Both the position numbers and the translations under genes were made by a program. Shown piece after piece: positions 43,758-51,833 of a stretch of 64,000 nt of DNA; position 1 is the first letter of the stretch, and every line of letters begins with the position of its first letter. Under the pieces are notes generated by a model. That model searched no databases. It had not been told where the DNA came from and saw nothing but the letters and a program-made list of their open reading frames with translations. The DNA is taken from positions 434,001 through 498,000 of the forward strand of contig DAOSXA010000003.1 of NCBI GenBank assembly GCA_035380245.1. The letters are read 5' to 3'. This DNA is from Candidatus Zixiibacteriota bacterium (GTDB taxonomy: Bacteria > Zixibacteria > MSB-5A5 > GN15 > FEB-12).

Positions 43758-44696
43758 ATGAACGACACGCGCATTATTCCGGATGTGAGTAATTTCGAAG
43801 AACTACTGGACCGCGCCAAAGCTCGAACCGCCGAAAAGAAGCCGCGAGCGGCGCTGGTGGTCCCCTCGGCGGTTCCCTGGCTGCGAGCCGCAGCACAAGC
43901 GGTGGAGCAGGGGATAATCGATCTGACCGTTGTCGGCGACGAGAAGCTGTATCATGACAAATGCCGTGAGGCCGAAGTCTCACTCGATGTTCCGGTGATC
44001 GATATCAATCAACCGGATCAGGCGTTCGTTACGGCGGCCCAGATGGCGGCCAAAGGCGACCTTGACCTGATCATCAAGGGACGCGGCGATACGATCGAGT
44101 TTCTGCAGTTGATGTTGAGTAAGGATGCCGGATTCCGGGTCAAGGGGCGCAAGGTTTCGCATATCTCCGTGATCAAGCCGGAAGCCTATCCCAAGCTGTT
44201 GCTTATGACCGACTCGGGTGTAACGCCGGAACCGGACCTGGCGTGGAAAGTGGCGCTGGCGGGAAATCTGATTTCGTTTTGTCATGCGATCGGGATCGAC
44301 CAGCCGCGCCTTGCGGCGATTTGTGCCGTTGAGGCTATATACCCCGGAATGAGGGCGACGGTCGAAGCGGCTGCTTTGGCCAAAATGTCCGAGCGAGGCC
44401 AGATCAAGGGTGGTTTCGTGGATGGCCCGCTGTCGTTCGATTGTGCTGTCGATCCGGTGGCGGCGGCCGCGAAAGGGATCGCTAAATCCGAGGTCGCCGG
44501 GCAGGCGGATGGTATGATAGCGCCGACGGTCGAGACCGCCAACGGGGTATACAAGGTTATGGCGCTGTATGGAAATGCGGCTACCGGCGGATTGCTGGTG
44601 GGCGGCAAAGTTCCCGTGGCGCTGGCTAACCGCTGGGATACGGTAGCGAGTCGCTTTAACTCTATCGTACTGGCCGTTTTAGCGGCTGTTGCCTGA
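43758..44696 (+). CDS. second, diverged phosphate butyryltransferase-like protein
   Basis: The 312-residue protein has the same fold as the preceding gene: ALVVPSAVPWLRAAAQAVEQG, LDLIIKGRGDTIEFLQLML, GFRVKGRKVSHISVI, and GGKVPVALANRWDTVASRF. Identity to its neighbour looks low, and the KGFLPTS region is changed to KGRGDTI. Such paired ptb genes could form a heteromer or accept a different acyl chain. It starts one base after ptb ends (TGA-C-ATG), with GGGGGAG upstream, and closes the iorAB-buk-ptb operon. Confidence 0.85.
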   Translation: MNDTRIIPDVSNFEELLDRAKARTAEKKPRAALVVPSAVPWLRAAAQAVEQGIIDLTVVGDEKLYHDKCREAEVSLDVPVIDINQPDQAFVTAAQMAAKGDLDLIIKGRGDTIEFLQLMLSKDAGFRVKGRKVSHISVIKPEAYPKLLLMTDSGVTPEPDLAWKVALAGNLISFCHAIGIDQPRLAAICAVEAIYPGMRATVEAAALAKMSERGQIKGGFVDGPLSFDCAVDPVAAAAKGIAKSEVAGQADGMIAPTVETANGVYKVMALYGNAATGGLLVGGKVPVALANRWDTVASRFNSIVLAVLAAVA

Positions 44697-44733
44697 TTTC
44701 TTGCCGGATGGGAGCGGGCGGTCAACTCAATGC

Positions 44734-44762
44734 TTGACTGGTCTTGTTAACTCTGGTATTAT
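44734..44762 (+). promoter_or_regulatory. sigma70-type promoter for the sugar-nucleotide operon
   Basis: TTGACT (44734-44739) and TATTAT (44757-44762) are 17 bases apart. The GTG start of the mannose-1-phosphate guanylyltransferase gene follows about 38 bases later. Confidence 0.7.
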
Positions 44763-44800
44763 CAGCCGATTACACGTTTTTGAATAACAGGGACATAAGC

Positions 44801-45880
44801 GTGCTCTATAGTGTGATTATGGCGGGTGGGCGCGGTGAACGTTTTTGGCCGCTCTCACGAATAGAAAAACCGAAGCAGTTTCTCCGATTACTCTCGGACA
44901 AAATGCTGCTCGAAGAAACGATTGATCGCATCACTCCTCTGGTGCCGATTGAGAATATCCGTATCGTGACGTCACGGTCGATGGAAAACCTCATCTATGA
45001 TGCGATTGAAGGGATCGATCATAAAAACATTCTCGCGGAGCCTTTCGGGCGCAATACCTGTGCCGCTGTAGGGCTGGCGGCTGTGCATCTGCTGAAAGAG
45101 GATCCTGAGGCCAACCTGATCGTGCTGGCTGCGGATCATCTGATCAAACCGGCTGATCGTTTGATCGATATCCTGCGTGAAGGAACGGCTTTGACGGCGG
45201 CCGAGGATTACCTGATCACAATGGGGATCGTACCGACTCGGGCCGAAACCGGCTATGGGTACATCAAACTCGGGAATGAGTTCGATTACAAGGGTCGTCA
45301 TCATATTTATCATGTCTCGGCGTTTACCGAAAAGCCGCGTCTGGCAGTGGCCAAGGAGTATTATTTTTCAGGGCATTATCTCTGGAACAGCGGCATGTTT
45401 ATCTGGTCGGCGGCGGCGTTTATGCGCGCTATAGAAAAATACCAACCGGAGATGGCGCATCTCTTCGAGGAGTATAAGCAGTATATCGGAACCGAACGAG
45501 AAATGTCGGCACGCACCGAGTTGTACGAACGGATCAACTCGATTTCAGTCGATTTCGCGATCATGGAGAAAGCTGAAAATGTGCTGACGATCAAGGCGGA
45601 TATTGTCTGGGATGATGTCGGCGACTGGAACTCCCTGCAGCGAAACCGAGAACAGGACAGCGACAACAACGTCATGATCGGCGAAGCGGTGACATTGGAA
45701 TCTTTCGAGACGACCGTTTATAACGATGCCGAAGGTCTGGTTGCATGTGTCGGTGTGTCCGATCTGGTCATAGTGCGTTCAGGGGAGATTACCCTGGTTG
45801 TGCACAAATCGAAGGCTCAGAGTATTAAGCAGTTATTGGTGAAGTTGGCGGAGAATGAAAATTATAAGAAATATCTGTAG
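44801..45880 (+). CDS. manC: mannose-1-phosphate guanylyltransferase
   Basis: This nucleotidyltransferase makes GDP-mannose. The GTG at 44801 follows AGGGA and lies behind a good promoter; a longer frame from 44744 would run over the promoter. About 359 residues: YSVIMAGGRGERFWPLSR is the nucleotide loop, ETGYGYIKLG and FTEKPRLAVAKEYYFSGHYLWNSGMF are the sugar-binding motifs, and VDFAIMEKAENV comes near the end. It lacks the phosphomannose isomerase domain of the longer fused forms. Its 3' end overlaps the next gene by 26 bases. Confidence 0.92.
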   Translation: MLYSVIMAGGRGERFWPLSRIEKPKQFLRLLSDKMLLEETIDRITPLVPIENIRIVTSRSMENLIYDAIEGIDHKNILAEPFGRNTCAAVGLAAVHLLKEDPEANLIVLAADHLIKPADRLIDILREGTALTAAEDYLITMGIVPTRAETGYGYIKLGNEFDYKGRHHIYHVSAFTEKPRLAVAKEYYFSGHYLWNSGMFIWSAAAFMRAIEKYQPEMAHLFEEYKQYIGTEREMSARTELYERINSISVDFAIMEKAENVLTIKADIVWDDVGDWNSLQRNREQDSDNNVMIGEAVTLESFETTVYNDAEGLVACVGVSDLVIVRSGEITLVVHKSKAQSIKQLLVKLAENENYKKYL

Positions 45881-46469
45881 CCTGACATTAATGTTGCTTA
45901 TGGTCGGTTGTGTCGGCGGCGGCTCGGGACCGGGCGAGGAAAAAGGTGATACCGGTCAATCCGCGGGCGCACCTGAAAACCTGCGTTTTGATCCGTTGGA
46001 ACTGACCGACGACACCCAGAACATCCCCGCTCGTCAACCAAACCGCGGGGTAATTGGACAAGCGCCGTCCGGGATACCGCAACCTGATGCCGATCAACCG
46101 GTCGACACGACAATCGTCGGTTTGCCGAATCAAACGGACAGCCTCAACAATCAGGTGTTTCGCATTCAGTTATTAACTACGAAGCTGTTCGGTGAGGCGC
46201 AGACGGCACGCCATATCGCCGAGGAGATTTTCGACCGCCCGGTTTACATCGATTATGAAGTACCTTATTTCAAACTGCGTGTCGGAGGTTTTGCCGACCG
46301 TGATGAAGCAGAAGAGTATCAACTCAAGGCTAAAGCCGTTGGCTATGATAATGCCTGGGTTGTGGTCGTTAATATAGATATCAACCGCCTGCCGGGACTT
46401 TACGACAGTCTCCCGGTTCCTGCCGATGATTCGCTGGCGGAGGGTTACGGACCTTACGAGAATGAATGA
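45855..46469 (+). CDS. SPOR-domain lipoprotein
   Basis: The 204-residue protein has a lipoprotein signal (LMLLMVGC, Cys19). A Gly/Pro-rich linker of about 75 residues follows. A SPOR domain lies at about 98-172 (VFRIQLLTTKLFGEAQTARHIAEEIFDRPVYIDYEVPYFKLRVGGFADRDEAEEYQLKAKAVGYDNAWVV, conserved parts of it). SPOR domains bind denuded glycan strands at division sites. The start lies 26 bases inside manC, so translation is probably coupled. A role in cell-wall remodelling is likely; the partner is unknown. Confidence 0.88.
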   Translation: MKIIRNICSLTLMLLMVGCVGGGSGPGEEKGDTGQSAGAPENLRFDPLELTDDTQNIPARQPNRGVIGQAPSGIPQPDADQPVDTTIVGLPNQTDSLNNQVFRIQLLTTKLFGEAQTARHIAEEIFDRPVYIDYEVPYFKLRVGGFADRDEAEEYQLKAKAVGYDNAWVVVVNIDINRLPGLYDSLPVPADDSLAEGYGPYENE

Positions 46470-47103
46470 ACCGACGATCATAGGTGTCTTCCCGCACGAA
46501 TTAAGATCAGAGACTTTGGATCGTGCCGTTTCTTGTCTGTTGACCGGTGACCTGGTGGTGGCTCCGACTGAAACTCAATACGGTTTGTTGGCCCGGGCCG
46601 ACAGTCAGCCGGCGCTTGACCGGGTGTACCGGGTCAAACAGCGTGATCGGAATATGCCGTTGTCGGTGTTCGTACCGGATATGGCCTCGGTTGCGAGATG
46701 GGGGGTATTGACTCCGCCGGCACAAATTCTGGGTGATCGTTTTCTTCCCGGACCGTTGACGCTGGTTCTTAAAGCACAACCACAGGCGGAAGCACTCTTC
46801 GCTCAATCAGGTCTGGCTGGTTTCAGGGTGTCTTCGTCTCCGTTGATACAGGCGTTGTGTCGGGAAGTCGGGGTGCCGATTGTAGCAACTTCGGCTAACC
46901 TGTCCGGAAAGGAAGTCCCGGCCACAGTGGTTGAGGCCGGTGAGATGTTCGGCGATGCGGTAGCGCTTTATTTGAACGGCGGTGTACTGGCGCGTAAACC
47001 GTCTACGGTGGTGCGTTGTCTTAATGACGAGGTTAAAATGATTCGCGAAGGGATTATCGCTGTCTCGGAAATAGAGACGGCGCTTGGGAGGTCTCTTCAA
47101 TGA
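46462..47103 (+). CDS. tsaC: L-threonylcarbamoyladenylate synthase (Sua5/YrdC/TsaC)
   Basis: TsaC makes threonylcarbamoyl-AMP for the t6A modification of ANN-decoding tRNAs. The roughly 213 residues have the YrdC fold: VAPTETQYGLLARA, VKQRDRNMPLSVFV (nucleotide-binding Lys/Arg), FLPGPLTLVL, and the VPIVATSANLSG motif. The ATG at 46462 overlaps the end of the preceding gene by eight bases; a longer start at 46426 lies inside that gene. The C-terminal Sua5 domain is absent, as in TsaC. Confidence 0.92.
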   Translation: MNEPTIIGVFPHELRSETLDRAVSCLLTGDLVVAPTETQYGLLARADSQPALDRVYRVKQRDRNMPLSVFVPDMASVARWGVLTPPAQILGDRFLPGPLTLVLKAQPQAEALFAQSGLAGFRVSSSPLIQALCREVGVPIVATSANLSGKEVPATVVEAGEMFGDAVALYLNGGVLARKPSTVVRCLNDEVKMIREGIIAVSEIETALGRSLQ

Positions 47104-47588
47104 GCGATAAATACGTTATTATGTTCGTATGTACCGGAAATACCTGCCGTTCACCTATGGCTGAGGGAGCCTTGCGAGTGCTTTTAGATAAAGAACGACC
47201 GGACAAATTCGAGGTGATTTCTTCCGGTACTCATGCCGCCTCGCATTTTCCGGCGACTATTTATGCGATCGAAGCGGCTCGGATATGGGATGCCGATCTT
47301 TCAAAGCATCAGTCCCAACCGCTCACACGGCAGTTAATAGACAAAGCTGATCTGATCCTCGGAATGACCGAATCGCATGTGAAACAAATACTGAAAATGC
47401 AGCCCGACTCCAGGGACAAGACCTTTTTATTCAAGAACTTTCCGGGTTCTTCCCCGGAAGGTGAAGAGGTCGAAGACCCGATCGGTCGGTCACTCGATGT
47501 TTATAATCAGACGTTTATAGAAATCGGCGAACATTTGGGCCAACAGCTCGATGAATTTGTAAGAAGAATCGACGAGAAGATAGAATGA
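47100..47588 (+). CDS. low-molecular-weight protein tyrosine phosphatase
   Basis: The 162-residue phosphatase has the P-loop VCTGNTCRSPMAEG, with catalytic Cys11 and Arg17, and a general-acid Asp in EDPIGRSLDVY. This arrangement fits LMW-PTPs and ribose-5-phosphate-type arginine phosphatases (YwlE-like). It overlaps tsaC by ATGA (47100-47103), a pairing (Sua5 next to an LMW phosphatase) also seen in Firmicutes, where the phosphatase removes phosphoarginine. The same role here is plausible but unproven. Confidence 0.92.
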   Translation: MSDKYVIMFVCTGNTCRSPMAEGALRVLLDKERPDKFEVISSGTHAASHFPATIYAIEAARIWDADLSKHQSQPLTRQLIDKADLILGMTESHVKQILKMQPDSRDKTFLFKNFPGSSPEGEEVEDPIGRSLDVYNQTFIEIGEHLGQQLDEFVRRIDEKIE

Positions 47589-48427
47589 GTTTCAAGGATA
47601 GATTGCAACGCTTCGTCCTGGTAGCGTTAGTCGGCATAGGACTAGTGCCGTTGTTTTATTTTGTAACGGTGGAGGTGCAAATTGCCGGAGCCGCTTCGGC
47701 TGATGATATCGATTCCACTGTCGACACCAAGGCCTGGGAACGGTTCATCGAGAATGTGGCCTTTGGCGTCGGGGAGAAGCTGACTTTCGATATTAATTAT
47801 GGTTTCATCAATGCCGGCACCGCCGATATGGAAGTTCCTCGCCTGATCGAATATGAGGGTCGACCATGCTATCAGATCGTTACGCATGCCGAATCGAACG
47901 ATTTCTTCTCGACTTTCTACAAGGTCGAAGATCGGGTGGAGTCGATCCTTGACGCCACCGGTCTTTATAGCTGGCGATTCGAGAAAAATCTTCGCGAAGG
48001 TTCTTATACCGCCGACCGCATGTACTCTTTCGACCAGGAGAATAATCTCGCTTATTACGATAACGACACGATCCCCGTACCTACCGTTGTTCAAGATGCG
48101 CTTTCGGTGCTCTATTACGTTCGCACCCAGAATCTTGAAGTGGGGAAGTCGCTCTACGTTGACAACTTCACCGACGGCAAACAATATCCGCTGGAAGTCA
48201 AAGTTCTCAAAAAAGAACGGGTGGAGGTTAAAGCCGGCACGTTTGATTGCATCGTGGTTGAGCCGTTAACTCAGTCGGTGGGAGTGTTCAAGCACGAAGG
48301 TCGGCTCAAAGTCTGGTTGACAGACGACCGTCTTCGCATGCCGGTGTTGATGAAGTCAAAAGTGCTGGTCGGATCGATATCAGCCGAGTTAACGGATTAC
48401 ACGATAGGTGAACTGGTATCTTTCTGA
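47585..48427 (+). CDS. exported DUF3108 protein
   Basis: The 280-residue protein has a signal sequence of about 37 residues (LVALVGIGLVPLFYFVTV ... AGAASA). A DUF3108 domain follows: GEKLTFDINYGFINAGTADM, FYKVEDRVESILDATGLYSWRFEKNL, GTFDCIVVEP, and KVWLTDDRLRMPVLMKSKV. The family is periplasmic or outer-membrane associated and has a lipid-carrier-like beta fold in structural predictions, but no established function. It overlaps the phosphatase gene by four bases. Confidence 0.85.
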   Translation: MSFKDRLQRFVLVALVGIGLVPLFYFVTVEVQIAGAASADDIDSTVDTKAWERFIENVAFGVGEKLTFDINYGFINAGTADMEVPRLIEYEGRPCYQIVTHAESNDFFSTFYKVEDRVESILDATGLYSWRFEKNLREGSYTADRMYSFDQENNLAYYDNDTIPVPTVVQDALSVLYYVRTQNLEVGKSLYVDNFTDGKQYPLEVKVLKKERVEVKAGTFDCIVVEPLTQSVGVFKHEGRLKVWLTDDRLRMPVLMKSKVLVGSISAELTDYTIGELVSF

Positions 48428-48432
48428 CGGAT

Positions 48433-49392
48433 ATGAGGAATAAAGATAAGACATACGAACCGGCTGATCTCACCGGAGTCAAACGCTATCCGCACGCGGA
48501 GCGAGCCAGCAAAGCGGTGGTTGATTCTTTCGGTTGCCCTTTAGAACATCTTAACGGCGCCGATTTCTTTGACTGTCTGCCGCAATATCTCAAGGCCAAC
48601 GATCTCCGCAATTTCATTAAAGCTGTCGGCATAGCCCGGCGAGCCGGCAAGCCGTTCCATGTAATGATGGGAGCGCATGTCATCAAGGTAGGTCTTTCGC
48701 CGATCGTGATCGATCTCCTTAGACGTGGCATTATAACCAGTTTGTCGTTCAACTCGGCCGGATTGATACATGATTTGGAAGTCGCCTTTTTCGGAGCCAC
48801 TTCCGAGGACGTTCTGGCCGGTCTGGCGGATGGTTCTTTTGGAATGGTTCGTGATACCGCCCAGTTATTCGCCCGGGTTTGTGACATCGCCGAGGAACTC
48901 CGAATCGGTCTGGGGGCTGCCGCTGGTATGCTGATAAGGGAGCGTGAGGCCCCCTATATGGGGTACTCGCTGTTTGCGTCGGCATCGGAGTTAGATATCC
49001 CCGCCACCATTCATGCCGGGATTGGAACGGACATTGTGGCTCAGCATCCGGAGTTCGACGGAGCCAAAGTCGGAGCCGGATCGCACCGCGATTTCAGAAT
49101 CCTGTGCAGTATCTGCGCCGAAATAGATCGCGGCGGAGTGATTGCAAATCTCGGCTCAGCCGTTATATTACCCGAGGTGTTTTTAAAAGCACTCACGGTG
49201 GCGCGCAATCTCAATCCCGGGGAAAGCCAGCTTACCTCGGCCAACTTCGACATGATCGCGCACTATCGCCCGATGATGAATGTGGTGTCTCGCCCCACTC
49301 ATGATGCCGGTAAGGGATACAACTTTGTCGGCCATCACGAGTTAATGGTCCCACTCCTGGCCTGGGGACTACGCCGCGAAATGGAGAAATAG
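48433..49392 (+). CDS. conserved protein of unknown function, possibly deoxyhypusine-synthase-like
   Basis: This 319-residue cytoplasmic protein has no signal or membrane helix. Its conserved-looking blocks are MMGAHVIKVGLSPIVIDLLRRG, FNSAGLIHDLEVAFFGATSEDV, GAGSHRDFRIL, GGVIANLGSAVILPEVFLKAL and NFDMIAHYRPMMNVVSRP. They suggest an NAD-binding Rossmann-like enzyme distantly resembling deoxyhypusine/homospermidine synthases. I am not certain of this. It is separated from DUF3108 by 5 bases and probably belongs to the same transcript. A hairpin downstream may end transcription. Confidence 0.5.
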   Translation: MRNKDKTYEPADLTGVKRYPHAERASKAVVDSFGCPLEHLNGADFFDCLPQYLKANDLRNFIKAVGIARRAGKPFHVMMGAHVIKVGLSPIVIDLLRRGIITSLSFNSAGLIHDLEVAFFGATSEDVLAGLADGSFGMVRDTAQLFARVCDIAEELRIGLGAAAGMLIREREAPYMGYSLFASASELDIPATIHAGIGTDIVAQHPEFDGAKVGAGSHRDFRILCSICAEIDRGGVIANLGSAVILPEVFLKALTVARNLNPGESQLTSANFDMIAHYRPMMNVVSRPTHDAGKGYNFVGHHELMVPLLAWGLRREMEK

Positions 49393-49427
49393 TCTGTTTT
49401 TGAATAGATCTTTTTAACCAGAGCCCT

Positions 49428-49459
49428 ACATGCCGATTCCGCCCTGCGAGTCGGCATTT
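49428..49459 (+). terminator. possible terminator hairpin before the cyclodeaminase gene
   Basis: ATGCCGA (about 49429-49435) pairs with TCGGCAT (about 49451-49457). TTTCGATTT follows. The stem is only 7 bases and the loop is long, so it is a modest candidate. Confidence 0.4.
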
Positions 49460-49475
49460 CGATTTGGAGAGAATA

Positions 49476-50996
49476 ATGCCGAAGCTTGTTGAATGTGTCC
49501 CGAATTATTCCGAAGGACGTCGTCCTGAGGTGATTGATGCCATTTGTGATGCCATCACCGCCGAAGACGGTGTGGTGTTGCTTGATAAGGAGATGGACCA
49601 CGACCACAACCGTGCTGTGGTTACTTTTGTTGCCCCTCCGTCGAAAGCGGTCGATGCCGCTTTCCGAGGATACCAGAAAGCGGCCGAGTTGATCGATATG
49701 ACCGTTCATAAGGGAGAACATCCGCGCATGGGCGCTTGCGATGTTTGCCCGTTTATTCCGATCTCCGAAGTGTCGATCGAAGATGCTATCGAGCTGGCCA
49801 ACAAGCTGGGCAAGCGTGTCGGCGATGAGTTGCAAATCCCGGTTTTTCTGTATGAAGACGCCGCGACCAAGAAAAGCCGTAGAAATCTGGCTAAGGTGCG
49901 CAAGGGGCAGTATGAGGGAATGATTGACGCTATCGAAAACGACCCGACGCGAAAGCCTGATTATGGTCCGGCCAAGATGAATCTCAAGGCCGGTGCGACC
50001 GCGATCGGTGTCCGTTTCCCGCTGGTTGCCTACAACGTCTATCTGGGTACCAATAAAAAATGGATTGCCGACAAGATCGCCGATGCTGTCCGCAGTTTGA
50101 AGGGCGGTTATCGGTTTTGCAAGGCACTGGGGTTTGAGATCAAGGAACGCGATCAGGTTCAAATTTCCATGAACCTCGTGAATTATCCCCAAACACCGAT
50201 TTTCCGCGTGTTCGAGACGATCAAGTCGGAAGCGGCCCGGTACGGAGTCAACGTTACCTCCTCCGAGATCGTGGGATTGGTTCCTTCCGATGCCATGCTC
50301 GATGTTGCGGATTTCTACCTGCGCCTCGAAAATTTCACTCCACTGCAAGTGCTGGAGAACAAGCTGGCCGCGGCCGGCGGAGTCGGTGGCGGCGGTAGTG
50401 CCGCCGGGGAGAGTTTTTACGAAGAAGTTGCTTCCTCATCACCGGCTCCGGGCGGTGGCTCCGTCGCGGCTTCGGCCGGGGCACTGTCGGCTGCTTTGAC
50501 CTCAATGGTTTGTCGTCTCACGGTGGGCAAGAAAGCCTATGCTGCGGTCAAGGGCGAGATGGGGGAGATTCGAGACATAGGCGACCGGCTTCGGGCCGAG
50601 CTGACCAAATTGATCGACACCGACAAGGAAGCGTTCAATAAGGTTATGGAAGCGTTCAAGCTGCCGACCGGTGAAGAACGCGATGCGGCTGTTGAAAAGG
50701 CCACGAAGCACGCGGCCGAAGTCCCTCTTACGGTTATGAAGAAGGCTCGGGAAGTGCTGTCCCTGACGCGATCGGTGGCTGAAAAAGGCAACACCAACTC
50801 CATCACTGATGCCGGGGTAGCGGGACTAATGGCTATGGCGGCGGTCGAAGGAGCCGGTTACAATGTTCGTATCAATTTAGGCGGAATAAAAGACCAGGAT
50901 TTCGTGAAAAAGCTAAAGGCCGAAGTCGAACAGGTGACTGCCGATGCCTCCAAACTGGCGGTCCAAATTAAGGAGTTGGTTGAAGCCGGATTATAG
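49476..50996 (+). CDS. bifunctional glutamate formiminotransferase / formimidoyltetrahydrofolate cyclodeaminase
   Basis: The enzyme transfers the formimino group of formiminoglutamate (from histidine breakdown) to tetrahydrofolate and then deaminates it. Residues 1 to about 300 form the transferase (KLVECVPNYSEGRR, MDHDHNRAVVTF, GEHPRMGACDVCPFIP). After a Gly-rich linker (GGVGGGGSAAG), residues about 315-506 form the helical cyclodeaminase (SPAPGGGSVAASAGALSAAL). The ATG at 49476 follows GGAGAG. Many bacteria encode the two parts separately; the fused form is typical of animals and some bacteria. Other histidine-degradation genes are not in the window. Confidence 0.94.
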   Translation: MPKLVECVPNYSEGRRPEVIDAICDAITAEDGVVLLDKEMDHDHNRAVVTFVAPPSKAVDAAFRGYQKAAELIDMTVHKGEHPRMGACDVCPFIPISEVSIEDAIELANKLGKRVGDELQIPVFLYEDAATKKSRRNLAKVRKGQYEGMIDAIENDPTRKPDYGPAKMNLKAGATAIGVRFPLVAYNVYLGTNKKWIADKIADAVRSLKGGYRFCKALGFEIKERDQVQISMNLVNYPQTPIFRVFETIKSEAARYGVNVTSSEIVGLVPSDAMLDVADFYLRLENFTPLQVLENKLAAAGGVGGGGSAAGESFYEEVASSSPAPGGGSVAASAGALSAALTSMVCRLTVGKKAYAAVKGEMGEIRDIGDRLRAELTKLIDTDKEAFNKVMEAFKLPTGEERDAAVEKATKHAAEVPLTVMKKAREVLSLTRSVAEKGNTNSITDAGVAGLMAMAAVEGAGYNVRINLGGIKDQDFVKKLKAEVEQVTADASKLAVQIKELVEAGL

Positions 50997-51833
50997 ATGA
51001 AAGAGCGGGTCGACCTTCATTTACATACGATCTTCTCGGACGGTTTATCCACGCCTGAGGAACTATTGGAGTTGGTGCGCGGTTGTAGATTGCGTGCCTT
51101 CTCCGTAACCGATCATGATTCGGTAGACGGCTATCGGGCGGTGTTGGCGCTGATGACCGAGAATGACCCGGAACTGGTTCCCGGATTGGAGTTGTCCTGT
51201 TCGTCCGAAGGACGTGATTTGCACATGCTGGCTTATTATTTCGATTCCGACAGTTCCATGCTGGCCGAGAGCCTCGCAAAATTCCAGGAAAAAAGGAACC
51301 TCCGGGGTGGTTTGATGGTCAAAAGGTTGAATGAACTGGGTGTCGAAATCAACATGGATGATGTTATAGCTCGGGCAGGCGGAGCAGCTATTGGTCGTCC
51401 TCATGTAGCTCAGGCACTTCTCGACCGTGGAGCTATCGGATCCTTTGAGGAGGCTTTCCGTAAGTACATCGGTAACGACGGTCCGGCTTATTTCCCGAAA
51501 GAGAATATATCGCCGGCCGATGCAATTAATATAATCCACGAAGCCGGCGGTCTGGCGGTGATAGCACATCCTGTCGTCAGCGGGCTCGGATTCGAATTTG
51601 ACGATCTGATCGAGGCCGGACTGGACGGAATAGAAGCGTTTCATCCGGATCACAAGCAGCATGAGGTAGATCGATTGAAACAAGTCGCTTCGGCGAAAGG
51701 TCTTTTGATAACCGGAGGCTCCGACTTCCATGGTCGGTCAGGTCGGTGTGGGCTGGTTGGAAGCGAACCGGTTGGTATCGAGTATTTCGAACGGCTTAAA
51801 AAAGCCGCTACCCAAAAAAGGAGCAACTCTTGA
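50997..51833 (+). CDS. PHP-domain phosphoesterase (RNase AM / nucleoside bisphosphate phosphatase-like)
   Basis: The 278-residue PHP protein has the metal ligands DLHLHT at the start, VTDHDS, PGLELSC, the mid His (RPHVAQAL, IAHPVVSG) and SDFHGRSG at the end. Sequence order and length fit the YciV/RNase AM subgroup, which removes 3' phosphates from nucleotides and short 5' RNA ends. It starts directly after the cyclodeaminase stop. Its stop overlaps the next TTG start, so the three genes are probably one transcript. Confidence 0.9.
   Translation: MKERVDLHLHTIFSDGLSTPEELLELVRGCRLRAFSVTDHDSVDGYRAVLALMTENDPELVPGLELSCSSEGRDLHMLAYYFDSDSSMLAESLAKFQEKRNLRGGLMVKRLNELGVEINMDDVIARAGGAAIGRPHVAQALLDRGAIGSFEEAFRKYIGNDGPAYFPKENISPADAINIIHEAGGLAVIAHPVVSGLGFEFDDLIEAGLDGIEAFHPDHKQHEVDRLKQVASAKGLLITGGSDFHGRSGRCGLVGSEPVGIEYFERLKKAATQKRSNS

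Noticed and set aside
49335..50348. 337-codon open frame on the - strand
   Set aside because: It is opposite the formiminotransferase domain and has no recognisable domain.
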